A stretch of 64,000 nucleotides of DNA from Porticoccaceae bacterium (GCA_029250825.1 JAQXEN010000050.1:62001-126000), one strand, 5' to 3'; shown: positions 1 through 11,563, counted from the first letter of the stretch. Notes: a model not told the origin generated them from the letters alone. Translations and numbers: made by a program.

Positions 1-595
1 ATACAACAATTTTGGCTGCAGTCAATTCAGGACGATCTGACTTGGCCACTTCTTCCCCTTTAAATTCAGACTTGCCTGCATTGTGAGCCGAGGCAACCGC
101 TTCGATAGCCGCGGAGCCGCCATCAGCAGGTGCTGCATCAAAAGCTGTACCGCGCACGGTTAGCACTTTTATGGCATCAGTGCTCTGCACTGTGGCAATC
201 ACGTTACCGGCATAGATTGGACGCTTAAATGTGTCGGCACTGACTACTGCGCTGATTTCAGAGATAGCCTGAACATCCAGCAATGCAGCGGCGCGAGGCA
301 AGATATTTTTGGCGGTGGTAGTCGCCGTTGCCAATAGGTGGCTATAAGCAGCACCCACTTCAGCAATCAATGGAGCAACATTCTCAGCGAGTTGGTGGCC
401 ATAGGCTGCATTGTCTGCGACCAAAACTTTGCTGATACCGGCAACCTGTGCAGCTTGCTCAGCAGCACCCTGACAGTCACTGCCAATAACTAAGATATCA
501 ATATCGCCACCGATGGCTTGCGCTGCGGTGACCGAGTTCAAAGTAGCAGGCTTAAGGCTGCTATTGTCGTGTTCAGCGATAACTAGAATACTCAT
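1..595 (-). CDS. etfA: Electron transfer flavoprotein alpha subunit (partial, runs off left edge)
   Basis: Reverse-strand reading frame starting ATGAGTATTCTAGTTATCGCTGAACACGAC at 595, overlapping the TAA of etfB (TAATG); order etfB-etfA is classical. Confidence 0.9.
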   Translation of the reverse strand, partial: MSILVIAEHDNSSLKPATLNSVTAAQAIGGDIDILVIGSDCQGAAEQAAQVAGISKVLVADNAAYGHQLAENVAPLIAEVGAAYSHLLATATTTAKNILPRAAALLDVQAISEISAVVSADTFKRPIYAGNVIATVQSTDAIKVLTVRGTAFDAAPADGGSAAIEAVASAHNAGKSEFKGEEVAKSDRPELTAAKIVV

Positions 596-1344
596 TAGAT
601 CACCTTCGCTTCGTTTTTAAGTTTGTCTACTAACATGGCTACATCTTCAACCTTGATACCGGCTTGACGCTCAGCGGGCAGTTCGACGCCCAGCAAGGTG
701 ACGCGCGGAGCAATGGCCACGCCCAAATCATCTGGCGTTTTAACATCCAATGGCTTGCGCTTGGCTTTCATAATGTTGGGTAGAGACGCATAGCGCGGCT
801 CGTTCAAACGCAGATCCGAGGTGACAATCGCGGGCAAGCTCAACTCAAGCGTCTGCAGGCCGCCGTCAACTTCGCGGATAACCACTGCCTTGCCATCATC
901 GACACTCAGTTCTGAGGCAAATGTCGCCTGTGAACAGCCCAGCAGCGCTGAGAGCATTTGACCGGTTTGGTTGTTATCACCATCAATCGCCTGCTTGCCC
1001 ATCAAGATCAGATCCGGAGATTCTTCATCGCAGACTGCTTTCAGGCACTTGGCAATGGCCAATGGCTCGAGAGATTCATCCGTTTCAACCAAAATGGCGC
1101 GGTCTGCGCCCAGAGCCAGTGCAGTGCGCAACTGCTCTTGACACTGCTTGGTGCCCACTGACACAGCAACGACTTCAGTTGCTATACCTTTCTCTGCCAG
1201 ACGCACTGCTTCTTCAACGGCAATCTCGCAGAATGGATTAATCGACATTTTGACATTGGCCAGATCAACATCTGAACCGTCAGACTTGGGTCTTACTTTG
1301 ACGTTGTAATCAACAACGCGCTTTACAGCGACCAGTACTTTCAT
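595..1344 (-). CDS. etfB: Electron transfer flavoprotein beta subunit
   Basis: [49 protein letters not shown] is typical EtfB N-terminus. Confidence 0.96.
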   Translation of the reverse strand: MKVLVAVKRVVDYNVKVRPKSDGSDVDLANVKMSINPFCEIAVEEAVRLAEKGIATEVVAVSVGTKQCQEQLRTALALGADRAILVETDESLEPLAIAKCLKAVCDEESPDLILMGKQAIDGDNNQTGQMLSALLGCSQATFASELSVDDGKAVVIREVDGGLQTLELSLPAIVTSDLRLNEPRYASLPNIMKAKRKPLDVKTPDDLGVAIAPRVTLLGVELPAERQAGIKVEDVAMLVDKLKNEAKVI

Positions 1345-1577
1345 GGTTTTCCTTCCATATGACTAAATATGACTAATTAAAAAGGGTCATTTGATTAGCC
1401 CCGCATCAGTGCTGCGAGGGGTCAAATTTCAAGTCGATCATAGTGCCTAGCTGATGCCGATAAATCAAGCAACCGCGAGGCCCAACGCGACCAGCGAGTC
1501 AGCTCGGACGGCCGGTCATTGTTATAAATTATGGTTATCAATAATCGCTATAGCTATGGCCATATGATGGTTGTAAC

Positions 1578-3257
1578 ATGGCTGCTGTGGTCACTAATGC
1601 TTTGGGGAGAATGAGTTTGGAACGCGAATTTATGGATTACGATGTCGTCATCGTTGGCGCCGGCCCTTCAGGTCTGGCGGCGGCTTGCCGACTAAAACAG
1701 GTAAATGCTGATATCTCAGTCTGTGTAGTGGAAAAAGGCTCTGAAGTGGGAGCACATATTCTATCCGGTGCAGTCTTCGAACCAACACCTCTCAATGAGC
1801 TTTTCCCCGAGTGGAAAGAGATGGGTGCACCGCTGCTGACTCCGGTTGTTGAGGATGATATTTTTGTCTTCACCGGCGCGACTAAGCGTATCAAGGTACC
1901 GGGCCTATTTGCCCCGAAAACCATGCACAACCACGGCAACTATATTATCAGCCTTGGCAAACTTTGCCGCTGGCTGGCTGAACAGGCCGAGAATCTCGGT
2001 GTCGAGGTCTTTCCCGGCTTTGCCGCTGCAGAGATCCTCTATGGCGAAAACAATGAGGTGCTAGGCATTGCCACCGGTGATATGGGTATTGGTCACAACG
2101 GTGAGCAGAAAGGCTCCTATATGCAGGGTATGGAGTTGCGCGGCAAGTACACGCTATTTTCCGAGGGCTGCCGCGGCAGCTTGGGCAAGCAGTTAATTGC
2201 TAAGTATCAATTGGATGCAGGCAAAGATCCCCAGCACTACGGTCTGGGTATCAAAGAGCTGTGGACCATTCCGGCGGATCAGCACAAACCGGGCCTCGTG
2301 GTTCACTCTGCCGGCTGGCCTCTGGATGAAAGCAAATCACTGGGTGGCGGATTCTTGTACCACCTTGAAGACAATCAGGTAGCCGTGGGTTTAATCACTA
2401 ATCTCTCCTACAGCAACCCTCATGTCAGCCCCTACGATGAGTTTCAGCGCTACAAGCACCATCCAGAGATCGCCAAATACCTTGAGGGCGGCGAGCGCAT
2501 TACTTACGGCGCGCGGGCACTGCTGAAAGGCGGCCTGCAGTCGCAGCCAAAAATGTCCTTCCCCGGAGGTATTTTGATTGGCGACGATGCTGGCACGCTG
2601 AACTTTGCCAAAATTAAAGGCAGCCACACGGCCATGAAGTCAGGCATGGTTGCAGCAGAAACCGTGGCTGAAGCTCTGGCCGCTGAAAAGTCTAATACGG
2701 ACCTTTTGGAATACGCGGTGGCTTACAAGAACTCTTGGGCCTACAAAGAACTGCATATGCAGCGTAACTTTGGACCTGCTCAGCACAAGTTTGGCAATAT
2801 TATTGGTTCGGCTTATGCCTTTATCGATATCAATATATTCAACGGCATGCTGCCCTGGACTCTGTCTGACAAGGTCGCCGATCACGAGACCCTTAAGCCA
2901 GCCAGTGAATGCGCCAAAATCGTCTATCCCAAGTACGATGGCAAGCTGAGTTTTGATAAGGCCTCATCGGTATTTATGTCGAATACTAACCATGAGGAAG
3001 ATCAGCCCTGTCATCTGGTATTAACCGATGTGGATCTGCCGATCAGTAAAAACCTCGAGCTCTATGACGAGCCGGCTCAGCGTTACTGCCCTGCGGGTGT
3101 CTATGAGGTGGTGGCCAACGATGACGGCAGCCAACGCTTCCAGATCAATGCCCAGAACTGCGTGCACTGCAAAACCTGTGACATTAAGGAACCCAGTCAG
3201 AATATTAACTGGGTGGTACCTGAAGGAGCTGGCGGGCCTAATTATCCCAACATGTAG
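1578..3257 (+). CDS. Electron transfer flavoprotein-ubiquinone oxidoreductase (ETF-QO)
   Basis: FAD-binding GAGPSGLAAACRLKQ near N-terminus and C-terminal 4Fe-4S ferredoxin motif NCVHCKTCDIKEPSQNINWVVPEGAGGPNYPNM; divergent from etfBA. Confidence 0.95.
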   Translation: MAAVVTNALGRMSLEREFMDYDVVIVGAGPSGLAAACRLKQVNADISVCVVEKGSEVGAHILSGAVFEPTPLNELFPEWKEMGAPLLTPVVEDDIFVFTGATKRIKVPGLFAPKTMHNHGNYIISLGKLCRWLAEQAENLGVEVFPGFAAAEILYGENNEVLGIATGDMGIGHNGEQKGSYMQGMELRGKYTLFSEGCRGSLGKQLIAKYQLDAGKDPQHYGLGIKELWTIPADQHKPGLVVHSAGWPLDESKSLGGGFLYHLEDNQVAVGLITNLSYSNPHVSPYDEFQRYKHHPEIAKYLEGGERITYGARALLKGGLQSQPKMSFPGGILIGDDAGTLNFAKIKGSHTAMKSGMVAAETVAEALAAEKSNTDLLEYAVAYKNSWAYKELHMQRNFGPAQHKFGNIIGSAYAFIDINIFNGMLPWTLSDKVADHETLKPASECAKIVYPKYDGKLSFDKASSVFMSNTNHEEDQPCHLVLTDVDLPISKNLELYDEPAQRYCPAGVYEVVANDDGSQRFQINAQNCVHCKTCDIKEPSQNINWVVPEGAGGPNYPNM

Positions 3258-3296
3258 TGTGGAAGGCTTTAGTGAAAGCTCCTCCAAGAAGACCAG

Positions 3297-3326
3297 TGCC
3301 CGGATCTCTGATTCGGGCATTTTTTT
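3297..3326 (+). terminator. Rho-independent terminator after ETF-QO gene
   Basis: TGCCCG...CGGGCA stem followed by TTTTTTT. Confidence 0.75.
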
Positions 3327-3345
3327 ATGCCCTGTATTTAGAGCG

Positions 3346-3981
3346 TTAAAAGCTGCCTAAGAGAAAATCCTCTCCCATACTGCTAATGCTCAGCTGCTGC
3401 CCCCCATCGGCGCTCTCATCTCCCGGCATCTCCGCCGCCCACTCAACGATCTGGTAGAACACATTGCGGCTTAACAGCGCCTTTATATTGCGGCGCACTA
3501 ATACCAGTGGCAGGGGTTCTTCTGAGCCGGGAAACTGTTCCATAGACAGCGGGTGCTGCTTGTCCACAATCACAATATCACCAGTGCGGGTAGTGAGTTT
3601 GAGGGTTTGAAAGCCATCACGGGTTTGGCGTTCCGCTGCCACGACAAACAATGGCGCAACGTCTACCTTGATGCGCCATTTCTCGGCCGGAGTGATCAGA
3701 TAGTAGTCAGCTCCCTCACGAGACAAAATGGAGGCAAACAGCTTCACCATAGCCTCACGTTTGATCTCGCCACCCTCGTGAATCCAGCGTCCCTCGCGAT
3801 CGATCAGCATATCCATATCGCCACTTAGACGTGGCTTCCAGAGATGCACAGGGGGCAGTGAAGTGGATGATTGTTCTTGGGCTGCAAGTAGATCGGCAAA
3901 CAGCGTATCGAGATGGGCAGTCAAGGGGACTACCCTACTGTTCGCCCGGTGTATTGGGATTTTCATTAACGGGTTTTTCAT
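3346..3981 (-). CDS. DUF1285 family protein
   Basis: Protein resembles DUF1285 family (PVHLWKPRLSGDMDMLIDREGRWIHEGGEIKREAMVKLFASILSREG.DYYLITPAEKWRI). Confidence 0.8.
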   Translation of the reverse strand: MKNPLMKIPIHRANSRVVPLTAHLDTLFADLLAAQEQSSTSLPPVHLWKPRLSGDMDMLIDREGRWIHEGGEIKREAMVKLFASILSREGADYYLITPAEKWRIKVDVAPLFVVAAERQTRDGFQTLKLTTRTGDIVIVDKQHPLSMEQFPGSEEPLPLVLVRRNIKALLSRNVFYQIVEWAAEMPGDESADGGQQLSISSMGEDFLLGSF

Positions 3982-4681
3982 TGACAGACTTGTCAGTCAA
4001 GCGCTTGGGGGCTGAAGACTTAGAAAGTGTTGGGTCCCGGTACTGACCACTATTGCCAATGGTGACACCAACCCCAGTGATAAACTTCATTAGATCGGCA
4101 CTGTCGAGGCGATAGTTCCAACTGCGACTAAAACACAGTTCTACAGCGCCCTGAGCCAGCGCCCAGCAAGCCAGATAATGATAGTGCGGAGGCACGTCTT
4201 CGAGCACGCCACGCTCAATCAGGCGAGTGATCATGCTATTCAGGGAATCTTCGTTGGAGCGGCGCATGGCATGGAGCTGTTCAAGCTGTTCAGCCACATC
4301 TTCGGCGTCAAAAAGGCGGACTTCCAAATGCTGTACCAGACGATCAAGCTCTGGGCGCGCAAGCCGCGACTCAAAATAGGCCTTTGCCGCAGCTCCAGAC
4401 TCTCCGGCCTCAGCCTTGGCAATCCCGTCGGCTAAACGCTGCGTTATGCTCTCTTCATAGTCAAGCATGATACGGATAAGGATTTCGTTTTTGGTGAGGA
4501 AGTGTTTGTAGACAGTGCCCTTACCGATCCCAGCCTTGCCGGCAATACTCGACACCGTTACCCGATCTATCCCGTCGGACAAAAACAGCGCCAGCGCAGC
4601 ATCGATAATCTTTTGTTCGCGGTTGAGAAAGATTTTCTTCTTTTCCCGAATCCGATCTGCACTGGAGGTTTTGCTGTTCAT
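3935..4681 (-). CDS. TetR family transcriptional regulator
   Basis: N-terminal HTH: REQKIIDAALALFLSDGIDRVTVSSIAGKAGIGKGTVYKHFLTKNEIL. Confidence 0.88.
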   Translation of the reverse strand: MNSKTSSADRIREKKKIFLNREQKIIDAALALFLSDGIDRVTVSSIAGKAGIGKGTVYKHFLTKNEILIRIMLDYEESITQRLADGIAKAEAGESGAAAKAYFESRLARPELDRLVQHLEVRLFDAEDVAEQLEQLHAMRRSNEDSLNSMITRLIERGVLEDVPPHYHYLACWALAQGAVELCFSRSWNYRLDSADLMKFITGVGVTIGNSGQYRDPTLSKSSAPKRLTDKSVNEKPVNENPNTPGEQ

Positions 4682-4749
4682 ATTAAAGACAATTTTTAGT
4701 CAACCCTGTGGATTACCATTAGAAACCTAAAGACTGCCAAAAACAATAT

Positions 4750-5367
4750 TTAAAGGCTCAACTCTCGGTTACTGGCGCGAATAAATTCACTCTTTAAGTC
4801 TGCGAAGCTCTGAACGGCAGGAAACTGCGGAAATTCAGCAATCACATTGTCCGGCGCATGGAACAATATACCCGCATCAGCTTCAGCTAGCATCGTTGTA
4901 TCATTGTACGAATCTCCAGCGGCTATGGTTCTGTAATACATGCTTTTAAAGCCAACAACTGCTTGGCGCTTGGGGTTGGCTTGGCGCAGATGATAGTCGA
5001 TAACGGTGCCATCTTCGGCTGTCTCAAGCTTGTGGCACAGCAGCGTCGGGTAACCCAACTGCTTCATCAGAGGGCTGGCAAACTCATAGAAAGTATCTGA
5101 GAGGATAACCACCTGAAAACGCTCCCGCAGCCAGTCGACAAATTCGATGGCTCCCGGCAGGGGTTCTAGGGTCGCAATCACCTCTTGAATTTCATTTAGC
5201 CCGAGACCATTTTCGCGGAGTATATCGAGCCGATAGCGCATCAACACATCGTAGTCTGGCTCATCTCGAGTAGTCTTCTTTAACGCTTCTATACCAGTTT
5301 TTTCAGCGAAGGCGATCCAGATTTCTGGGACCAGTACTCCCTCCAGATCAAGACATGCGATTTCCAC
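4750..5367 (-). CDS. thrH: HAD-family phosphoserine phosphatase / homoserine phosphotransferase (ThrH-like)
   Basis: MEIACLDLEGVLVPEIWIAFAEKTGIEALKKTTRDEPDYDVLMRYRLDIL plus AAGDSYNDTTMLAEADAGILFHAP. Confidence 0.9.
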   Translation of the reverse strand: MEIACLDLEGVLVPEIWIAFAEKTGIEALKKTTRDEPDYDVLMRYRLDILRENGLGLNEIQEVIATLEPLPGAIEFVDWLRERFQVVILSDTFYEFASPLMKQLGYPTLLCHKLETAEDGTVIDYHLRQANPKRQAVVGFKSMYYRTIAAGDSYNDTTMLAEADAGILFHAPDNVIAEFPQFPAVQSFADLKSEFIRASNRELSL

Positions 5368-5559
5368 AGATATAACTCCTGAATAGTTAATTTTGGAAGC
5401 ACTTTACGTGGTTCCACAGGCCTGTGCAATTGGCATCTGCACGGATAAAAAGTTATAAGCCTATAGCTGCTTATTATTTTTACTAATTAAGTGATTTTGC
5501 TATAGTGCCGCCGTTTCAATTCAATCATTTCATCAATCAAAACTATCGGATACCGCTAA

Positions 5560-6285
5560 ATGAGCTCGATCACCAACATCGTTGATATAGACAGTGAACT
5601 GGCAACTCAGTCGCCACAAGAAATCCTCCGTTATGCTCTGGAGAGCTTTGACAATATAGCGATCTCTTTCAGCGGTGCTGAAGACGTGGTACTGATCGAT
5701 ATGGCTTACAAAATACGCAAAGATATTCAGGTCTTCTCTCTGGATACCGGACGCCTGCATGCTCAGACCTATAGATTTATTGAAGCTGTGCGTAATCACT
5801 ACGATATTAAGATCGACTTAGTTATGCCCGAAGCTGCCAAAGTCGAAAAGTTGGTCAAGGAAAAAGGGCTTTTTAGCTTCTATCAAGATGATCACAAAGA
5901 GTGCTGTGGTGTGCGTAAGATTGCCCCACTGCGCAAGCAACTGCTAACAGTCGATGCTTGGATTACCGGTCAGCGTAAAGATCAGAGCCCCGGCACCCGA
6001 GCTGAAGTTCCAGCGATGCAAGACGACAAGGCTTTTGCTCGTCCTGATGACTGCCTGACCAAGTTTAATCCTTTGGCTAACTGGACCTCTAAACAGGTCT
6101 GGGACTATATTCGCGAAAACAATGTTCCCTACAATGCACTGCATGACGAAGGCTTTGTTAGCATCGGCTGTGAGCCATGCACTCGCCCTACTGGCCCCGG
6201 CCAGCACGAACGCGAAGGCCGCTGGTGGTGGGAAGAAGCGACAATGAAAGAATGTGGTTTACACGCGGTGAATATCGATAAGTAA
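5560..6285 (+). CDS. cysH: Phosphoadenylyl-/adenylyl-sulfate reductase
   Basis: [26 protein letters not shown], and C-terminal GCEPCTRP...[18 protein letters not shown]; the CC..C..C cysteines suggest the 4Fe-4S APS-reductase type. Confidence 0.94.
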   Translation: MSSITNIVDIDSELATQSPQEILRYALESFDNIAISFSGAEDVVLIDMAYKIRKDIQVFSLDTGRLHAQTYRFIEAVRNHYDIKIDLVMPEAAKVEKLVKEKGLFSFYQDDHKECCGVRKIAPLRKQLLTVDAWITGQRKDQSPGTRAEVPAMQDDKAFARPDDCLTKFNPLANWTSKQVWDYIRENNVPYNALHDEGFVSIGCEPCTRPTGPGQHEREGRWWWEEATMKECGLHAVNIDK

Positions 6286-6336
6286 GGGCAACTATCCACA
6301 GCTAAGTTTAACTAGGGACAATCAGGGGAGACAAAT

Positions 6337-6669
6337 ATGAAAATCACCATGGTCAAGAAGATCTTTGCCGATGGCTCCCCGTGCAAGAAATGTGGCGAGG
6401 TTGAAGAGAAGATGCGCGCGGCGGGCCAGCTGCAGCGTATCGACAGCACCCTGATCGCCGATGAGTCCAACCCGGAATCTGAGGGTATGCTGTTGGCGGC
6501 AGAGCACGGCGTTGACCGCGCCCCGTTCTTTATTGTTGAGCGGGATGGTGAGCCAGCACAGATTTATACTGTGTATTTTAAGTTTGTTAAAGAAGTTCTG
6601 GATGCCGAGACCAGCGAAGAGGAAGAGATCGCTGAAATTATGAATGATGTGGATCTGGATTTTTTATAG
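6337..6669 (+). CDS. Small thioredoxin/glutaredoxin-fold-like protein with CxxC motif
   Basis: MKITMVKKIFADGSPCKKCGEVEEKMRAAG...APFFIVERDGEP; directly downstream of cysH. Confidence 0.65.
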   Translation: MKITMVKKIFADGSPCKKCGEVEEKMRAAGQLQRIDSTLIADESNPESEGMLLAAEHGVDRAPFFIVERDGEPAQIYTVYFKFVKEVLDAETSEEEEIAEIMNDVDLDFL

Positions 6670-6794
6670 ACCCTCTAAGGCGCTCGCTCTCGTAGCCGCA
6701 GACGCTTCATAGACCTACCAAGGCGCTCGCTCTTTTAGCCGCAGGCGCTTTATAGCCCCACTAAGGCCCCCGTTCTTGCAGCCGCGGGCGCTTT
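6666..6794. repeat. Three direct tandem copies of a 43-bp unit
   Basis: 6666-6708, 6709-6751, 6752-6794; each atag(a/c)cc...aaggc(g/c)c(t/c)cg(c/t)tct...agccgc(a/g)g(a/g)cgctt.; lies between convergent genes. Confidence 0.9.
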
Positions 6795-6831
6795 CCTTCC
6801 TTCTAACCTAATCTTGTATTCCATTTTTCCT

Positions 6832-7824
<993 letters not shown>

Positions 7825-7840
7825 TTAAGACGACCGTGCG

Positions 7841-7874
7841 TTCTAGACCGCTTTACATTCTAGACCGCTTTGTA
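7841..7874. repeat. Two tandem copies of a 17-bp unit in cysB upstream region
   Basis: ttctagaccgctttaca / ttctagaccgctttgta, followed by a diverged ttttagaggcctggcttttt. Confidence 0.85.
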
Positions 7875-8079
7875 TTTTAGAGGCCTGGCTTTTTAAGCCG
7901 ATTACCCAGATTGACGGCCTAGCCGTCTAAACGGCCATAACAAGTTTCTTGATCTAGTTGAAACATACCCCTATCTATACGATAAAGCTATAAAAATATA
8001 CAAAACTATTCCTTCTTAGAATACTGTGCACTTGCTAAAGTGACGCGACTATTCAGCCTATAAGCGACCGCTATCCTCA

Positions 8080-8868
8080 ATGATTGATCTCCTACTTTAC
8101 ATTGCCTCTGGCGCTGCCGTGGGACTGGCCATCGGTCTCACAGGAGTGGGCGGTGGATCTCTGATGACGCCGCTGCTGATCCTTTTTGGCTTTCCCTACA
8201 ATGTCGCCATCGGTACCGACCTGCTCTACGCGGCAATTACCAAGGTCGGTGGCGTTGTCAGCCATCAGCGTCAAAAGACTATTCAGTGGCACACCGTGCG
8301 TATGCTGGCGCTGGGCAGTGTGCCGGCCTCAATAATCACGGCCCTGTTTCTCAGCACGCTTTTTAACGACTCTTCAGAATATGAGAGCATCCTGACTCGC
8401 AGCCTTGGGGTTATGCTGGTCTTAACCGCGACTGTTATATTATTAAACGGAAGGTTACGACAGAAAGTTAAAGTGAATTCTAAAAGAGAGGATGGCTTTT
8501 TTACCCGTCATAGCGACTCGGTGATTTTTTTAGTGGGAATCTTTTTAGGGGTTTTTGTCACCCTTTCATCCGTGGGTGCCGGCGCTTTTTGTGCCGCAGT
8601 ACTGATGGTTCTCTACCCCCATATGCCAGCCCTTAAGGTTGTTGGAACTGATATAGCCCACGCTGTGCCCCTCACTCTGGTAGCAGGCCTTGGACATTTA
8701 ATCTGGCTGGGCAATGTGGATTTTATGCTGCTCGGCTGTCTGTTGATTGGCTCTTTGCCGGCAATTCATCTGGGTACCAAAGTAGCTCGGCGAATTCCAA
8801 GCAATGTACTGCAGACCGCTATCGCAACTCTACTGCTGGGAATGGGTATTAAGTTCGCGGTGTTTTAG
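8080..8868 (+). CDS. TauE/SafE (sulfite exporter) family membrane protein
   Basis: AVGLAIGLTGVGGGSLMTPLLILFGF... polytopic; adjacent to cysB. Confidence 0.88.
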   Translation: MIDLLLYIASGAAVGLAIGLTGVGGGSLMTPLLILFGFPYNVAIGTDLLYAAITKVGGVVSHQRQKTIQWHTVRMLALGSVPASIITALFLSTLFNDSSEYESILTRSLGVMLVLTATVILLNGRLRQKVKVNSKREDGFFTRHSDSVIFLVGIFLGVFVTLSSVGAGAFCAAVLMVLYPHMPALKVVGTDIAHAVPLTLVAGLGHLIWLGNVDFMLLGCLLIGSLPAIHLGTKVARRIPSNVLQTAIATLLLGMGIKFAVF

Positions 8869-8875
8869 AGCGCCC

Positions 8876-9127
8876 TCAAATAAAGTCTTTGCCAAATCGA
8901 AGCACAAAAAAACCAAACATCAGCGCGTAAAACAGATAGTAGAGCAGTGAATGCCGAGCACCTTTGCGCACCTCTTTTAATACAGTGTCCGCCTCTGCAG
9001 CAAGATTGCGCTCCTCGATTTCCACCTGTAAAAAGTGCAGACCCTCGCCGCTAGGCGGGTCTTTATAGAGCCTGAGTATCTCAGCATCTGACAGCCTGAC
9101 ATACTTCCGTGAGCGCAGAACTGACAT
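8876..9127 (-). CDS. Small hypothetical protein with C-terminal TM segment
   Basis: 83-aa ORF, ends HSLLYYLFYALMFGFFVLRFGKDFI; compact placement between neighbours. Confidence 0.6.
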   Translation of the reverse strand: MSVLRSRKYVRLSDAEILRLYKDPPSGEGLHFLQVEIEERNLAAEADTVLKEVRKGARHSLLYYLFYALMFGFFVLRFGKDFI

Positions 9128-9155
9128 GCTTTAGAGCCTCGTTATCCAGCAAGAT

Positions 9156-10064
9156 TTACTCTTTAAGCTCATTGGCAACACCATGTGGCACATGACCTGT
9201 GGCGACATGTTCGCTGGCAGAACTGCAGTGAACCTGTTGATCATCAAAAAATACATCGGCCCCAAAGGACTTGAGGAAATCCCCTTTGCTAAGGCCCCCA
9301 AGAAATAGGCTCTCATCAATACGGATGCCCCACTCTCTCAGGGTTCGCACAACTCGTTCATGGGCCGGGGCAGCTCGCGCTGTCACCAAGGCAGTCCGAA
9401 TCGGGCACTCATCCACCGGGAATTCTGCCTGCAGAGAGTGCAGTGTCTGCAGAAAGGTTTTAAAGGGTCCTGCGTCCAGAGGCATCCGCGCCTCAGCTTT
9501 TTCATTGGCGGTAAAGGCGTCTAGACCACGCTCCTTAAATATCCGCTCCGATGCATCTGAAAACAGTACCGCGTCACCATCAAAGGCGAAGCGAAGTTCA
9601 TCGGATTCACTGACACTCTTCTGCGATGGCAATAGGGTTGCTGCCGCCATGCCACTATCTAGAGCGCTGCGCACATCCTGAGCATTGGTGCTTAAAAACA
9701 GGTGACAGGCAAACGCTGAGACATATCGGTAGGGAGAATTGCCTCCAGAAAAGGCTGCACGGGTAATATTTAAACCGTGGTGGGCAATGGAATTAAACAC
9801 CCGCAAACCTGTATCCGCGGAATTGCGAGAGAGCAAAATCACCTCTACCCGCGGTTCGCCACCGAGTTTTTCATTGATCCGCAGCAGCTTGGTCACCAGT
9901 GGAAAAGCTTCACCTGGCTCGAGAATATCGTCTTCGTGTTCGCGCTGATATGCTGAATAAGCGGCCACACCTTGGCTTTCATAGATCTCATGGCTCTCAC
10001 CCATATCAAATAGTGCGGTTGAGGAGATCGCGATAACCAGTTTTGGACCGTTTAATTCAGACAT
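9156..10064 (-). CDS. 5'-nucleotidase (cytosolic 5'-nucleotidase 1-like)
   Basis: LVIAISSTALFDMGESHEIYESQGVAAYSAYQREHEDDILEPGEAFPLVTKLLRIN...VEVILLSRNSADTGLRVFNSI. Confidence 0.8.
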   Translation of the reverse strand: MSELNGPKLVIAISSTALFDMGESHEIYESQGVAAYSAYQREHEDDILEPGEAFPLVTKLLRINEKLGGEPRVEVILLSRNSADTGLRVFNSIAHHGLNITRAAFSGGNSPYRYVSAFACHLFLSTNAQDVRSALDSGMAAATLLPSQKSVSESDELRFAFDGDAVLFSDASERIFKERGLDAFTANEKAEARMPLDAGPFKTFLQTLHSLQAEFPVDECPIRTALVTARAAPAHERVVRTLREWGIRIDESLFLGGLSKGDFLKSFGADVFFDDQQVHCSSASEHVATGHVPHGVANELKE

Positions 10065-10095
10065 AGCTTATCTCTTTTAAAATACTCTCATCTAA

Positions 10096-11451
10096 TTAAG
10101 AGGCTTTTTCGATTTCAGCCTGCTGTTCCTCAGCAAAATACTCTCTGGACAGGCGGAACACAACCGGCGCGAGGAATACCAGTGCGATTAAGTTGGGAAT
10201 CGCCATCATGCCGTTGAGCACATCGGACATTTTCCACACCAGTTCTAAACTCATCTGCGTGCCAAGAAAGATACCTGCTACCCAGAGAACTCTGAATGGC
10301 ACGATGACCTTAGGGCCAATCAAAAACTCGGCACAGCGCTCCCCGTAATAGCTCCAGCCCAGCATGGTGGTAAAGCCAAATAAGATAATACAGAGGGTCA
10401 GGATAATATCGCCGAAGGGCAACTGAGAACTAAAAGCGGCAGATGTCATGGCGGCACCGTATAGCTCACCATCCCAAACACCCGTGACGATCAGCACAAG
10501 TCCAGTCATGGTGCAGATAATCAGTGTATCGATAAAGGTGCCGAGCATAGCAATAGAGCCCTGACGCACTGGGCTATTAGTCTCAGCAGCCGCGTGAGCG
10601 ATGGGCGCCGAACCGAGACCGGACTCATTGGAAAATACACCTCGAGCAACCCCGCTTTGCAGGGCCAACATAATAGACGCACCGACAAAGCCACCGGTTG
10701 CTGCAGCACCATTAAATGCGCTGTCGACAATTAGGAACACCGCTGCAGGAACTTCCGCTGCATTGAGAATCAGAATGCTCATGGTTGCCAGTAAATAAAT
10801 AATTGCCATTAAGGGCACCAGTTTGCCCGCCACTTCGGCAATACGCTTAATACCGCCGAGCAAGACAACGCCCACCAGTGCCGCCATAATAATACCGCTC
10901 ACCAGTGTTGGCACATTGAAGTTACTTTCAAGGATCTGGGAAACCGCATTGGATTGCACTGTGTTGGCCAAGCCAAAGCCCGCTAGTGCACCAAAAAAGG
11001 CGAACAATACACCCAGCCATTTCCACTTAGCACCGAGACCATTTTTGATGTAATACATTGGGCCGCCAACTTTTTTGCCAAGCTGATCGGTCTCACGATA
11101 GTGCACCGCTAACACCGCCTCGGCATATTTCGTCGCCAAACCAATTACTGCCGCGCACCACATCCAGAACAGTGCTCCGGGTCCACCCAGAGCGATGGCG
11201 GTTGCAACGCCGACAATATTACCGGTGCCCACGGTGGATGAGAGTGCAGTCATCAGTGCATTAAAGGGGCTAATCTCCCCTTCACCACTGCCCTTGCGGC
11301 CCTTAAATAGCTGTGCAAAGGCATAGGGAATCTTAGTGATGCTTATACCCTTGAGGCCGATTGATAAGTAGATGCCAGTGCCTAAGAGCAATGCCAGCAT
11401 GCCGGGGCCCCAAATTACATCACGCATAGTGTCGATTATCTGTTCAAACAT
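10096..11451 (-). CDS. Sodium:alanine/glycine symporter (AGCS family)
   Basis: GPGMLALLLGTGIYLSIGL, SSTVGTGNIVGVATAIALGGPGALFWMW, GVARGVFSNESGLGSAPIAHAAA. Confidence 0.95.
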   Translation of the reverse strand: MFEQIIDTMRDVIWGPGMLALLLGTGIYLSIGLKGISITKIPYAFAQLFKGRKGSGEGEISPFNALMTALSSTVGTGNIVGVATAIALGGPGALFWMWCAAVIGLATKYAEAVLAVHYRETDQLGKKVGGPMYYIKNGLGAKWKWLGVLFAFFGALAGFGLANTVQSNAVSQILESNFNVPTLVSGIIMAALVGVVLLGGIKRIAEVAGKLVPLMAIIYLLATMSILILNAAEVPAAVFLIVDSAFNGAAATGGFVGASIMLALQSGVARGVFSNESGLGSAPIAHAAAETNSPVRQGSIAMLGTFIDTLIICTMTGLVLIVTGVWDGELYGAAMTSAAFSSQLPFGDIILTLCIILFGFTTMLGWSYYGERCAEFLIGPKVIVPFRVLWVAGIFLGTQMSLELVWKMSDVLNGMMAIPNLIALVFLAPVVFRLSREYFAEEQQAEIEKAS

Positions 11452-11563
11452 ATCAGTCCCTTTTGCATTATTTTGTAGTTTATTATTCTGTTGATGACTT
11501 TTTAGAACCCTTTATCGAGAGCTTTGCAGACTGTTTTATAAAGTGCTCTGTTGATTATATTGC

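Noticed and set aside
6666-6794. Considered CRISPR array
   Set aside because: Copies are contiguous with no spacers, degenerate, and no cas genes are present.
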